From: Toxoplasma gondii ME49
Taxonomy: Eukaryota; Apicomplexa; Conoidasida; Eucoccidiorida; Sarcocystidae
Reading direction: 5' to 3'
Length of the DNA: 64,000 bases
Assembly: GCF_000006565.2 (NCBI RefSeq)
Contig: NC_031476.1
Span: forward strand, 2,008,458 to 2,072,457
Made by a program: the position numbers and the translations under genes. Below, in pieces: positions 11,900 to 29,700 of this stretch. The number at the start of each line of letters is the position of its first letter. Positions within the stretch are counted from its first letter, which is position 1. The notes beneath the pieces were generated by a model. That model worked only from the letters and a program-made list of their open reading frames with translations, did no database searches and was not told the DNA's origin.

Positions 11900-14800
11900 A
11901 ATAGACGTCTTGGGATTCTCGAGAATGGGGCGGGAGATCTGGTGTACGAAGACACGCTTTCCGCGATGCTGTGATTCAGCAGCAGGCGGATTGGCGTGAG
12001 CATGTCTCGTCGAGTTGAGCTCAAGATCGCAGGTTCCCAGATCCCTCGAAGTCGAAGGCTCCTGCACTCTCGCATCCTGTGTTTCCTACGAAACTCGCGT
12101 CGAAGAAAGCAGTGGGGACTTGCGCACAGGCACTCAGCTTTCGCAGCTGAGAAAGGAATCAAAAGCGCAGACCTGCATCTTCTGTGAAGTCTACGAATCT
12201 CTCCACATGCTGCACAGCTCTTTTGGAAACTCGCTGGCGGACATGCACATGCTCGAGCTCGAAACGAGTGACGACACCAGATTTATTTCAGCAACTTCTG
12301 CGGGAACCTGCGCAGTTCTGTCCAGCGCTGTGAGCCTCGCTAGACGAGCATGACAACATCAGTAGTCTCTGTGGGAGTCTGGACGCAAGTGTAAACTGCT
12401 ACTCTCGCGAGCTGCGACTCGCCAGCTCCAGCGTTCCCTCACCGAACGTCGGGGAAGGCAGTGATGCGTTGCGCCTTGGCAGGCAACTCTTTCGTCTGTT
12501 TGTAAAAAAGGTCTCCCACAGCTCGAGACAAGTTCAGGTTTCCATCGACGCGGCCGTTCGTCACGTAGCCGCCTGCTGCAACGATTCTCTTCTTCTCGTC
12601 GGGATTCGTCGGCTTGTGGTCATGGGACAGTGGGAACGCCTGCGCAGAAAGTGAAGTTTCAAGTGTAACTTTCTGAGCAGAGACGAAGCTCTGAGAAGAA
12701 GCCTTTTGAATGGAAATGCATACAGATCTTCAACTGGAACCAATCTCAAGCGCTTCTGCAAAGACCCTCTTCCTCGCAAGTCTCTTGCAAGAAATTAGAG
12801 ACAAAAGGCCGGGGGCAAGCACGGCTGCGAAATCTCGGCAAACAGAACCTCTCGACTTTACTCTCCCTTCTGCAGTGTGATGAGAAAGTAGACATTTACA
12901 TAGACTGACAGATATCGTCCCCTCTGAAGTAGAAGACATGTTTTCACATGTACAAATGGGATGTGTGTACTTGTTTTCTGCGGAGAAAAAGATTACCTTT
13001 CCACCTCGGCAGATGACACCTCTGGAGTCTCCGGCATTTGCAGTGATAATGACAGGGTCTTCTCCGCCGACGACGAGGACGACGACGGCGGTGGCACCGG
13101 AGCCTTCTGGGGTGCTCGGATGGGCAAACAGCGGCCGTTCTCCAGCTTTGTCTTCTTCCTCTTTCTCGGTTTCCTCTTCTTTCTCTTTCTCTGTGTCCTT
13201 CTCTTCCTCGCTCTCAGGCTTCTTCTCCGAGTCTTCCTCTTCGATCTTCGTGCTGTTCAGACGCGTCAGCTTAACTGTCTCTGCCTCAGCAGTTCTCTTC
13301 TCCTCTCCGTTGACAGCCCCAGACGCCTCTTCCTTCGCCGCTGCTTCCTTCTCTGTCTCGTCCTGTCCGTCTCCCTCTGCTTTCTCGCGAGAGGCGCCTT
13401 CCCCGTCCTCTTCGTCTTCACTGGTTCGCGGCACAAACTGAAAAAAGAAACAGAGAGAAGTCCCAGTGCATGCGCCTCTCAACAGCGAATTCGGGGAGCG
13501 GACTCCAGCCCAACGACGGCGAGACGCGCGCATTCACACCTCGAGAAGAAGAGTGGAGAGGAGACCGGTCACGCGTCGTCACAGAACGGGTGATTCGCAG
13601 CTTCGTTTGCGGAGACTTTCTCACGCATGCAGTTCCGGCTCTCGCGCAGAAGCCCCCAACAGACAGTCACGAAAGGACCGAACTTCCTCCCTGCAGCGGC
13701 AGAAAAACAGGGTGAACCTGTCGCGAGAAGACGCAGACGTCTCTCGCAGAGAGGATGGTTCTCAGTTCGCGAACACTCACGACACCCGGCATTCTTCACG
13801 AATGAGTCACCGCTGAGAACGCGTCTGCTCTGGAGTGATCCCCGGAAAAAGCTGTGCATGCATGCAACCCCCCGCGCTCGCACCTGGAGGTACTTTTGCC
13901 CGTCCATCTCGACTAGACGCACGTCGCCTCCGTCGTTCAAGTACCTCTGGATGTACGTTTCGTTGTCGCGCTGCTCCAGTTGGCCCTGAGAAAAAACCGG
14001 AAAGACAAAACGTTTCCACCTTTCCAGAGACAAAGCCGCAGTTGCCGTTTGAGCTCTCCGCTCACAGATCTTCCGATTTCTGGTTGAGCGCCGACTCTTT
14101 GTCTCGCAGTTCGCAGCCGAAAACTTTCGCGAAGACGACGGGAGAAAAGAGAGAAGAAAGACCGACGCAACCGAGGCGAGAAGAGCTCCGCAACAACGCT
14201 CTCTCGCCTCTTCGTTGCGCCTGTCTCCTTCAAACGGACCCCACAAGAAAGCGAGTCCAGAGTGCATGAGGCGACATCGTACGGGAACAAGACCCGAGAA
14301 GGACGGCGACAGCAACGCGAGGGACCTAGGGACGAAGGAGACAGACAGAAAAGTGCAGCGGCAAAGCAGGAGAAAAAGGAGAAGCGAGGAGAAAACATGG
14401 AAAACGGAGATGAGAAAAGAGACGTCGGGGGTACCTGTTCAAAGTACTTCTTTAGTTCCTGTCGATTATCCTCTCTCTTCATCTGTTCGTCGACGTCGAG
14501 GAAACTTTGCTGGAGTGCCTCGCAGAGGACGGCGTTTCTCAGGCTGAAGATGCTTTCATCCGGCAGTTGTCGAGACAGCGACTCGGCGAGACCTGCCGGA
14601 GAGACGCCTTTCTTCGCGTCTGCTTCGATTTGCTCCAGACGATCCAGAAACACCTGGAAAGAAAAGCAAGCTCCTCTGCCGCACAGCTTCAGACGAAAAC
14701 ATCACAGAACCTCTTTGCACAGGAGAGCAGAAGACGCTCGTCTTCCGATACAGAGGAAAAAGAAGAGATCGAACGGACTTTTCCTCGAGACGAGACCTTG

Positions 14801-15494
14801 AGCGCCGATCACCGGCCAACCTCCGAGGCTCGCCACTCGAGACGTACGTCGAGAGGGGGTGCGCAGACGGCGGAGAAGTTGAGACGCACGAGAACGCGAA
14901 GCAACACAGCGGGACGCGACAGGCAACGAAGAATGAAGACGAAGGGTGACAAAAAGGAAAGAGAGGAGAAAGCGAGGAGAAGCACAGAACCGAGGCTCCC
15001 GAGAGTCGTCGCGCCCCCACCCCGGGTCTCTCGGGAGACCTCTGCTTTGTCTCGCTTTGCACCAGCAGAGCGTCCATCGGCCGCCAGCCTCTTCCACTGC
15101 GCATCCCCGAAAACGGACTTCGTTCTCCCTCTGGACGCGTCGTTTCGGAGTCGGCCTCCTCTGTGTATGTTCGTACCTTGGTGTAGTGATCTGAAACCCA
15201 GCAGCTGACGGCGTTGCTCGCATGGCCGTCGAAAACGGCGTAAAGCGACATGTCTTGCGCGAAAGCCGGCAGCGCCTCTTTGCTTTCTCGAGACCCGGAC
15301 TGTGCAAGTTCCTCGAGAGTCTTGGCGGCCGCAGGCGAAGCAGTCCGAAGAGACGGCGTCGCGATGTGAGCGTCTTCCATCGTCTGTCGCCATCCCTGCA
15401 TCGAGGCGGCACCGAAGCAGGTGATCGTGCGACCCTCTTCTCCACCTTCTTCCGAGACCTTCTGGGTCTTAGGTTTCGCCAGATACGCTCCCAT
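10661..15494 (-). CDS. PP2C/PPM-family Ser/Thr phosphatase with N-myristoylation signal
   Basis: Metal-dependent protein phosphatase, rebuilt as eight exons: 15177-15494, 14435-14653, 13884-13985, 12997-13437, 12443-12639, 11522-11597, 11056-11179, 10661-10824 (1641 nt, 546 aa). All junctions are GT-AG and in phase. The start at 15494 is chosen over an upstream in-frame start because it yields Met-Gly-Ala-Tyr-Leu, a typical myristoylation signal also seen in related apicomplexan PP2Cs, which suggests membrane attachment. PP2C motifs in order: MQGWRQTMEDAH (Asp41), VFDGH (Asp89), NAGDSRG near residue 350, LSRAVGDLFYK near 400, CDGIWD (Asp442) and GCDNMT (Asp497), so the metal-binding aspartates are present and activity is expected. 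The usual DGHGG is DGHAS here. A Glu/Lys-rich acidic insertion occupies about residues 215-305 between the catalytic motifs. Substrate unknown. Confidence 0.93.
10922..10990. repeat. TA/TATG microsatellite
   Basis: Lies in the last intron of the PP2C gene. Confidence 0.9.
11684..11902. repeat. TA microsatellite cluster
   Basis: Several (TA)n tracts separated by unique sequence, in a PP2C intron. Confidence 0.9.
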
Positions 15495-21277
<5,783 letters not shown>

Positions 21278-24200
21278 GCGTTGGCAAAACAGGAGCGGAA
21301 TGCCACTTTACTGCGCGGGGCCCATGATTTATACACGCGTTTGCAACGGAAGCGAAAAGACGGTTCCGGTTCGCACCACGCGCTCGTCCCGAAAAAGGGA
21401 AGTCGCGGCGCTGTCGGTCAACGCTGTGCGGGTTGCAGGTGCGTGCTTAAGCATCACAAAGTGGCAGAGCCATTTTGTCCAGGGAAGTAGCGTCTCAAAC
21501 AGGTGAACGCGTGCAAGCATGAGAGGCATCCGTCGCTGCGTTCGCTCACATATCCGAAGGCAACAGATTTTGGTCGGCAAAAGCCTCTGCACAACCGTGG
21601 CAAGATGATGGAAACAGTTCGTGTTTGGACAGCAACCGCGTTCGCTCTCACTCAAAACCCTGTAGTCGAGAGGGGTGTCGCATGACTTGGCTTTTGTGGG
21701 AGTGCCCAAATCGTCTGTGTTCGAGGTGAAGATCACATGTCCGCTGCAGTACTGAAAAACACTTGGTGCGCAGAGGCGAGCGATAGGTGCGCTGACTTTT
21801 TTTTTGTTTGTTCAAGGAAGGCATCTTTTTTTTTTTACCGGTTGTCCACTGTCATGTCGAAAACGTAGTCCGTGTGAAGTGGTTGGTCCCCTGTTGTCCT
21901 TTGTCTAGCCGCGCGTGTCTCATGGAGCATTTTTCAACGTTGCTTCAAACGAATGCTGGTTTCTCGAGTGCACCTGCACCGAAAGCTGCGGGAAATTCAA
22001 AATCTTTCCCGACAATGCGGAGCCGTACGAAAGCCGACGTGGGTTATTTGGCCCATGATACATAGAGGAACTGGTGCTTTGAAGGCGCCCGTAGGCACCT
22101 AACACTTCAGATGGCCGTAGGGAAACTAAAACTTTTTGCTGTTTACCCCTTACCTACGAACTCGTGTGACTGCTGAACGCGTCCCCTTTGTTAGCAACAG
22201 TGCATCAGGGTGAGCAGTTCAATCCACCGAACCGTCCGGTTGGCGTAGGGAGCAATAGGATAACGGGGGCACGTCCTACTGGTTGTAGGCGGATGTTCGC
22301 GAGTCGCTGTTCTGGGTTTTATCGTTCAGCGGCGGTCAGGAAAAGTCAACTCCCTATGGGGGAAATTGTGATCAAGCTGGAGCCGAAAGGTCTCCGACAG
22401 CGCGCGCCGGGGAAGGGGAAAAGTCCCCCAAAAGCTCTGAAAAGGTCGGCCACAGGCTGCTCCACTCTCTCAAGAAGCTGCACCACAAAAAGTAGACAGA
22501 AGCGGAACGGAGAGGAAGCGAAACTGAGAGGCACGGATCATCCCACGAGGGATAAGGTGCAGAGCAGAGAAGCGCTGAGTTTCAGAAATGTAGGACCGCC
22601 GTGTTTCCCGTCTGCGTTGATCCCAGCTTGTAGCTACATCTCATACAGGACAAAAATGAAGTGCGAGGGCACTCTGTGCTCTCGATTTCTGGTGTGCATA
22701 CACCGCGCCGAAGTCGTGGCGCTCGTGCAAGATTCGATGTGTATGTGCATCGTTCGTTGAATTTCGTCGGGCTCCCCTGAGTGGAGATTGCCCTAAACCC
22801 GTAGTGCTGCCAGCCAGTTCTCGAGAATACCCAAGTTCTTTGGCGATGCAGGAAGAGATTGAGAAACTATTTGTCGAAAGAGGTACTATTGGTTTTCGTG
22901 AGAAAACCGGTGTTTCGGCCTGTAGCACAGTAAGGGGATCCTTACCTTAAACTAAGTGCTGCTGCACAAAGTTCGAGCGGCGGACGTTCCAACGAAATCT
23001 GAGTTTGTACAATTCTCCCACGCGAGCGAACCGGTCGCAGGATCCTTTTACGATCCGTTTCGTACAGTTGGGACTCAGCGACGTTTCCCCAAGCTGGCGT
23101 CTCCTCAGGAACGGCCTAGCTTCACGCTCACTTGCCTGTAGATTGCCACATGGTAACCGGACAAGTAGTACCAGCTCCTGTAGAACCGATCAAAAAATTA
23201 CCAGATGCACTAAGAAGCGAAGTCAGTTGGGAGACGAAGCACGTGCTGCGCGAGCATGTTTTAAACTGAATTGCTTTCTGCAGTAGCGTGGATGAGAGTG
23301 AAGTGTCACTCAATCATCATCCGAAAGTGATGGGGTACACCAACGCTTTGGGCAAGCCATGCCTCATAAGTAAGGAGTGAGTACTTTTCCGTGGATCAAC
23401 AGTTTCGCAAGAATAGTCTGGCCAGCTTGACATTCAGCCTTCTCTGTGCCCCTGCCCTGAAATAAATAGCTGCAAACCACAGCTGCACGCCTACACAGGA
23501 AAGAGCAGTCTGCATGTAATATGCGGTGCAAAACTTATCTATTATTGACAAAATTGACTTTATCCATGCCGCAACAGTACGTCCCCGCCAAGCTTCACGC
23601 TTGTTCCGCGTTCTTCGATCAACAGTATTTCGATCCACTCAGTGGCGCTGGCTGCTGCGCACGGCTTATCGTCTAAGAGTGTCATTCAGAAACAAACGCT
23701 GCACGGGTGTTAGGGTTATTAGCGCTTGAGTACCAAAGATTTGGCAGTAACACGTATTGAAAATCCAGCGTCGGCGTTCTCATGTGGAATATACCGTCAC
23801 GGGACAAAGATGCACCTCGCGTGCAACTCGAGACTGTTTCGCTCCACAAATTGTTCCGGCGTGGAGCGTTCGGTAAATGAAGGAGTTCTTAATTGCCATC
23901 GGCGGGTTAACATTCTGGGTTGTCTTCGTTCCCAGTTTCTCCTCTGTTCTAAAGAACAAACATCAAAACAGCCTCCGGCACACGCGTCAGGTGTCAGTAT
24001 TTTTGTTATCACTTGGCTTCTACAACAACCTGAGGCTGATAAACAATCCTGGCATGACTAGCATTTCTGTCATTGAGACAGAGGGCCAGTAAGGCTGCAG
24101 ACAAGCTTCACACGCGTGACCACGCCCCGCGTGATCCTGATCGTGGTTTCTTGTAGTTAGAACACCCCCGTCTTTTCCTACGATATTGCCGTGTTTTGGA

Positions 24201-25120
24201 CAAACAAGAATCGTAAACGGGAACTATGGGTCTGTTGTGTGTTTCACAGCGTATGAATTGCATCCTGTAAGGAGAGCGTCTGTTGTACATCCGCACTAGA
24301 TCCTGCTCCTGTCACTGCAGAGGTTGTCTATCTGTGCATCTAAGCGGATACTCGGTTACATATGGTCGACGCCAACTTGGAAAACACCTCCCCTCTCGCC
24401 GTTGGCATGATTTTAGAGAACCAGAAGTCGACATGCTACCTTCTCACTGTCTATCATGTTTACGCATCCTTTTCCTGTCCTCTTCCTGTCTCCGGTTTTG
24501 ACAAAAGCCGCACCGCCCCCGGAAAAGAGCGTATTCGTTCTTCGTAGGAGAAAGGCTCACGCGAGTCTAAAGAGAAACGTTGGCGTATTAAAGTGACGTA
24601 TTCCCTCGGAACTATAGCCCTGATGGTACCTGTACACCCGACAAAGCTCCCGCGGACTTTGCACTCACAATCTGCTTACACGGCGAACAGGGGCTGCGTA
24701 GCTGCATACAAAAACCGCTTCCCCACCAGTGTTTTCTCCATCTGTGTCACAAACCGTTCCTGGTTTCTCTTCCCCGACAACCAGTTCTGTCAACGTGACA
24801 AGTGCCGGCGTCTCACATGCGAAAGACCCCTTACAATCCTCCTCCCTGCCCTCCGGCCTTTCCTCCGCTTTAAGACCCCTCTGCCTGCCTGCTCTAGACA
24901 GAGAGACAAGGCACCACAGACGCGAACCGCGCATCACTCGCTGTTCCTCTATATTCCCGTTCTCTTATTTTTCCTTTCCTTCACCTTCGGTGCCTTGTCC
25001 CGCCTCAAGACGCATGCACCACCCTCACATCTTTTCTTCTCTCTGCTGCTTGTCTTCTTCTCGCCTCTCTCCTCCCACTCATCAGTCTTTGGTAGCTTCA
25101 CCCTCTCCTTCCGAAATGCG
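21278..25120. other. Convergent intergenic region, LDH1 3' UTR and PAN2 3' UTR
   Basis: The LDH1 stop at 21277 and the PAN2 stop at 25121 face each other. The sequence is moderate GC with scattered short frames under 200 codons and a T-rich stretch near 21800-21838. I see no gene, tRNA or conserved element here. Confidence 0.55.
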
Positions 25121-26685
25121 CTATTTCTCCTCTGCCTCTCTCTCCAGTCCAACGGCAGGAGGCGAAGACGGCAACTGTTGCCGCCTGCCAGCTCCGCAGC
25201 GGAGCACAAACGGCAGAGCCTCCGGCGAGAGTCGGGAGCACACAGGCCCGGACGAGGACAGCGGGAGAGAAGAAGGAAAAGACACAGAAGAAGGGAGAGA
25301 AGAGTGTGCAGAAGAAAAGGGGCAGTGAAAAGAGAGAGGCAAGACAGCTGGAGAGTCGGGGACACTCCACTTGGTGGAATAGCCAATTCGGTAGAGATGC
25401 TGAATGCATTGCTCCAAAGTGCCGTTTCGTCGAAGTTCGTTGTAACGCCTGCGGAAAACGTTTTGACAACATCTTTCGCAACGCTTTCACACCTTTCCCG
25501 TGTTAAGTTACAGCCCCAGGAGGGACTGAAAGTACAACAGAGACGAGAAAGATTCAGACCAACCGTGGCAAGTTTCCTCGAAGAATACGAGAGGTGAAAA
25601 CAAGCGGGCAATGTGGGCTTTCTCGGATGTGCACATCCACGGAGGAAAAGCGGCGCCAGAAACGTAGTGGAAACAAATGTGTCGAGCGACCTCACAGAGG
25701 TACGGGAAAAAGAAAGGGAGAACACAGAAATCCAAAGAAATCCACATCCGAGCGTCTTCTTATTTGCGCTGGCATCGATCCACATCTTCATTTGAAGACG
25801 GCTGGAGTTTCTCGTCTGACTGGTGAGGCCCACAGAAACACAGCTTTCCCCCTCTTGCTCGCCAAGAAAATCGACATCAGTCTTAACATCTACATAGCCA
25901 CGCGGTGTCTAGACGCCACGATACTTGCCTTCTTCGCTACGGAGATGTACACCACCTGTAACTGTATATATTTACGACTGCACTTCTCGAAATAGAGGTG
26001 TACGTAAATACAAATATGAATCTGTATGCGTGTAAGTAAATGCAAATTTGTCTGTGTAAACATAACTATTTAGACAGATGTATTTGTGTGCGTAGGTGTT
26101 TTCTTGCATGTGTGTGTGCACGCATGCCTCTTTTGCCAGAGGCGTTCGTAGCTCGTTGTTTCGTATTCCCTTTTTCCTCACCTGTAGAGGAGGAGAGCAG
26201 AGCGCGCGTCTTCGACAGAGTCGTGGGTTGTCTGCTGAATCCGCAAGTCGAGAAGGTGCGCCGCGAGGAATTTCAGCGAGAGCAGGCGACGTCCGGGAAG
26301 ACGAAAGAGCTCCACCGTGTCGATGATTTGAGAGGAAGGTACAAACAAGTTGATGATCCGAAAGTCCTGGGACAGCCCGTGGCCAACGAAGCTGAAACGC
26401 AGACCGTCAAAAAGCTTGACACGGATGCACAACATCGCTCGACATCGAGGTCTCTCTCGTCACTCCTCTCGCGCGTCCCTTCCATGCTCTTCTGGCTTCC
26501 TTCTCAATCTCCACACACTTTACATGCAGCCATCCACCTTCACACACAAGTCGTTCTCTCCTATAAAACTCTACACACATATATGCATGCATATTGATAC
26601 TGCGCACATACGCATGCACAGGACACACGTACGTGTATGGACAAACATAGATCGGACTAAGAAGTGCTCCTGATCTTGCCGAATA

Positions 26686-26720
<35 letters not shown>

Positions 26721-29700
26721 GTTTGTATGTATGTATGCACGTATGTATGTGTGCGGAGGCAGGTTTTGATGCTTACACACAACCAGCGTCGACGAGGTAG
26801 CGGAGTTTCTGGTGTATCGCTTTTTTTGTGGAGAGCCAGAACTGGGAAGCGTGGAGATCCAAGTCTCCCGGGCGAAGTCCAGAGAATCTGAGGGAAAGGG
26901 AGACACATGCGACTTGTCGCCTAGCTGTCTTGACACTCCGCGAGAGACAGCCGCGGAAGAGACGCCTTCTCGTTCATTGTGAGGACCACTCGTGCGGAGA
27001 CACAAAACGCCTACTTCTGGAACGGCAAAATGCTCCTACCTGTGACAGAGCATGTAATTGAAAAGTGAAATAACTGAAACAAATACAACTTTTCACATGT
27101 ATTTACGTGTCTCTGTATTCAGAGTGAACATCGATCCGCATTCTAGAGAGACTCTCCCGAGCTGGTCCAGAAGCAGAAAAAGAGGAGGCTTCTTTGGCTC
27201 CGCCTGACAGACGAGAACTCACAGTGCCCTTTGCTTCACACATGGACCTTCGTCTCGCATGTCCAGAGGACGTACGACCGAGAATCAACTTGGATGCACA
27301 CACGGATCTGATTCATCCTTGTCCGGATTGTGGGGTGAGAGTCAGTCCAATCGATCCGGCGGAAGGCCCTCTCGCCGACATACAAGAAAAAGTCACCTTT
27401 CCGTGTTGTTCCACACCAGATGAATCTGCGTGAATGTGCAGAGAGGTTCGACGGAGTGTTTGGACTCTTTTAGATCGATTACTTCTCTCTCGCATGGAAC
27501 TCTGTCGCCCTCTGACCCCCCCCCCCGTCCCTCTGCCTTTTCTGTTGTGCACAAAACCGAGTCTACGGTTCAGAGTTTCGCAACGTCGCTTGCCTTGTCA
27601 AGTAATCCTTCGGCGCCACTTTGAAATGGACGTAGTGGTCGATGAAGGGGACACCAGCCTGAGGGCCTTCTCCTCGAAGAACACTCACTCTGATGACGGA
27701 GACGACAGACAGCAAGCACTCGAACTTTGCATGCAGACGGGAACGAAACCCCACACTCGTCTGTTGCTCATCAATGTGGAGATACACTCCGCATCCTCGG
27801 CCGAGTCGGCAGCACGCACACACCTGAGACACAATATTCTGATGAACAGTGGAGGAGGGGCAAGGTCGAGAGGCTCCAGAGTTCAAACCTTCTCCTGCCG
27901 ACGCACACCCTTTGAGGTGTACGTACACCCCGCAGAGGACAAGCAGCTGGATACAGACTGTCCTATGACCCGCTGTCGCTGATCTTTTCCCTCGCGTTCA
28001 GATCTCGTTTCGAGTCTCGCTTCCTTTGCTCGCGTCTTCTGCTTCTCTCTGTGCTTTTCCTCCCCTCCATTTCTCTCTACCGATCTCTACCTATCTCTAT
28101 CTGAATCTGTTATCTGTCTCTGTCTCTGATCCATATCTAGCTGATACCTATATCTGTTTCTCTCTGGCTCTCTCTCTATATATCTTTACAAGTCTTCCTC
28201 TGTCTCTGTCTTTCTCGTTCCTTTCGCTCGCGTTTCGCCTGAGTTTCCTTCGCTTGGTTTCTCTCTGTCCCTCCCTGAATTCCCTTTACCTCGCAAGAGC
28301 CAGCGACTGTGTAGAGACAGGCTTCACGCGATGGAACTCATTCACGAGCGGAACAGCCTCTTCTTTCTCCAAGTCTTCTGCAACGAATTCCGCATCCAAG
28401 GCCACCAACCAGCCCATTGGCTTCTCCTTTTCCTCTGCCCCTCTGTCTCTGCCTTCTGGAGAGACTCCCGGGGAGAACAGAGGGGTGAAGACAGGTGCAT
28501 ATGCGTCCTCTTCGTTGCTCGACAGATCCTCTGAGTGCTCGGTCTTTCTCGCGCTCGTCGCTGCTCCCTTCGCCTCTCGCTTCTTTTCCTCCACTCTGGG
28601 CTCCACTGTGTGTCGCTCCTCTTCGTCCTTGGCGTTGCTGCCCTCCCTCCCTTCTCCATTAAACTCAATCTTCTCCGCCTCTCCTACCGCGGTCGGCAAA
28701 CGCCGCTCCGCAGAGACACTGCACCTCGCCACTTCGATTGCCTCTGTCCCTGCGCGGCCTTCTGTTCCTCGACGCTTCGCACTCCCGTCTCGCTCCACGT
28801 CCACCCTCAGGCAAGAGGGACCGCACAAGAAGCAAGAGGAAGAAGAAGGAGACGAAGAAGCAGAAGACGCGGGAGAGGCAGAGGGCGAAGACGCAGAAGA
28901 AGACGGAGAAGAAGCAGGAGAAGTAGACGAAGAGAGAGCAGAAGCAGAAGGAGTCGAAGAAGAGGACGAGAAAGCTGGAGACGAAAAATCGTTTCCCCTA
29001 CGTGTATTGCCGCCAAAATGTGTAGTGGAGGGTGACGCTTTCCGGCGTTGAAGAGCCACCAGCTCGTCGTGTGCTGCAGCAAGAAAAGAAGGCGAAAGAA
29101 AGGTAACTGAGCACCATCGACTTCTGGAAGCAGAGTGAACTTCTGCTTCAACCTGTGCTGCGGACGCATCCGTATACGGGTCTCAGAGTCTCATCAACTC
29201 GGCTTTGGAAAAAAAATCACAAGACGCCTGACGACTCGACCGCAAAGCCACAGAGGTGCCGCGCCCAAGGAGTGAAGTCGGTCGCACGAATCTACGCAGA
29301 CTTGCATCTGTTACCAGAAACAAAGGAAAGACCTGAAGGTTCACCTCTTTCCACCGAGTTCCCCCCGCAGAAAAGACAACTGCAGTCCGGAGGCGTTTCT
29401 CCTTCTCTCTCGAACTTTTCTCCTTCTCTCTACCCCGTTTTGCGTCTCTTCTTCTGCGCAGCTTCGTTCGAAAGGGGAGCGAGGTGTCTCCGCGCTTACT
29501 CAGAGGCAGGAACGTCGTGGGTGTTTTGGCAGCGAGCGGACGGAGAGAAATGTTTTCGTCCGCCTGGAAGAGGTGAAAAGCGACAGAAGACGCGAAAAGT
29601 TCCTCGGGTTCCTCCAACCTGCCTGGTTTCTCCGTTCTTCCTGCTCTTGACGTCGTCTCTCTCAGCGCGTCCGCTGCTTCCCGTCGGCAGCCGCTTTCTC

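Noticed and set aside
24593..25597. 334-codon plus-strand frame
   Set aside because: Overlaps the last PAN2 exon antisense; the minus-strand reading fits the PAN2 C-terminus (residues following THDSVEDARSALLLYR).
27395..27424. Small PAN2 exon with good splice sites
   Set aside because: Including it breaks the conserved DYLTR-FSGLRPGDLD join; skipping it gives the correct phase and sequence.
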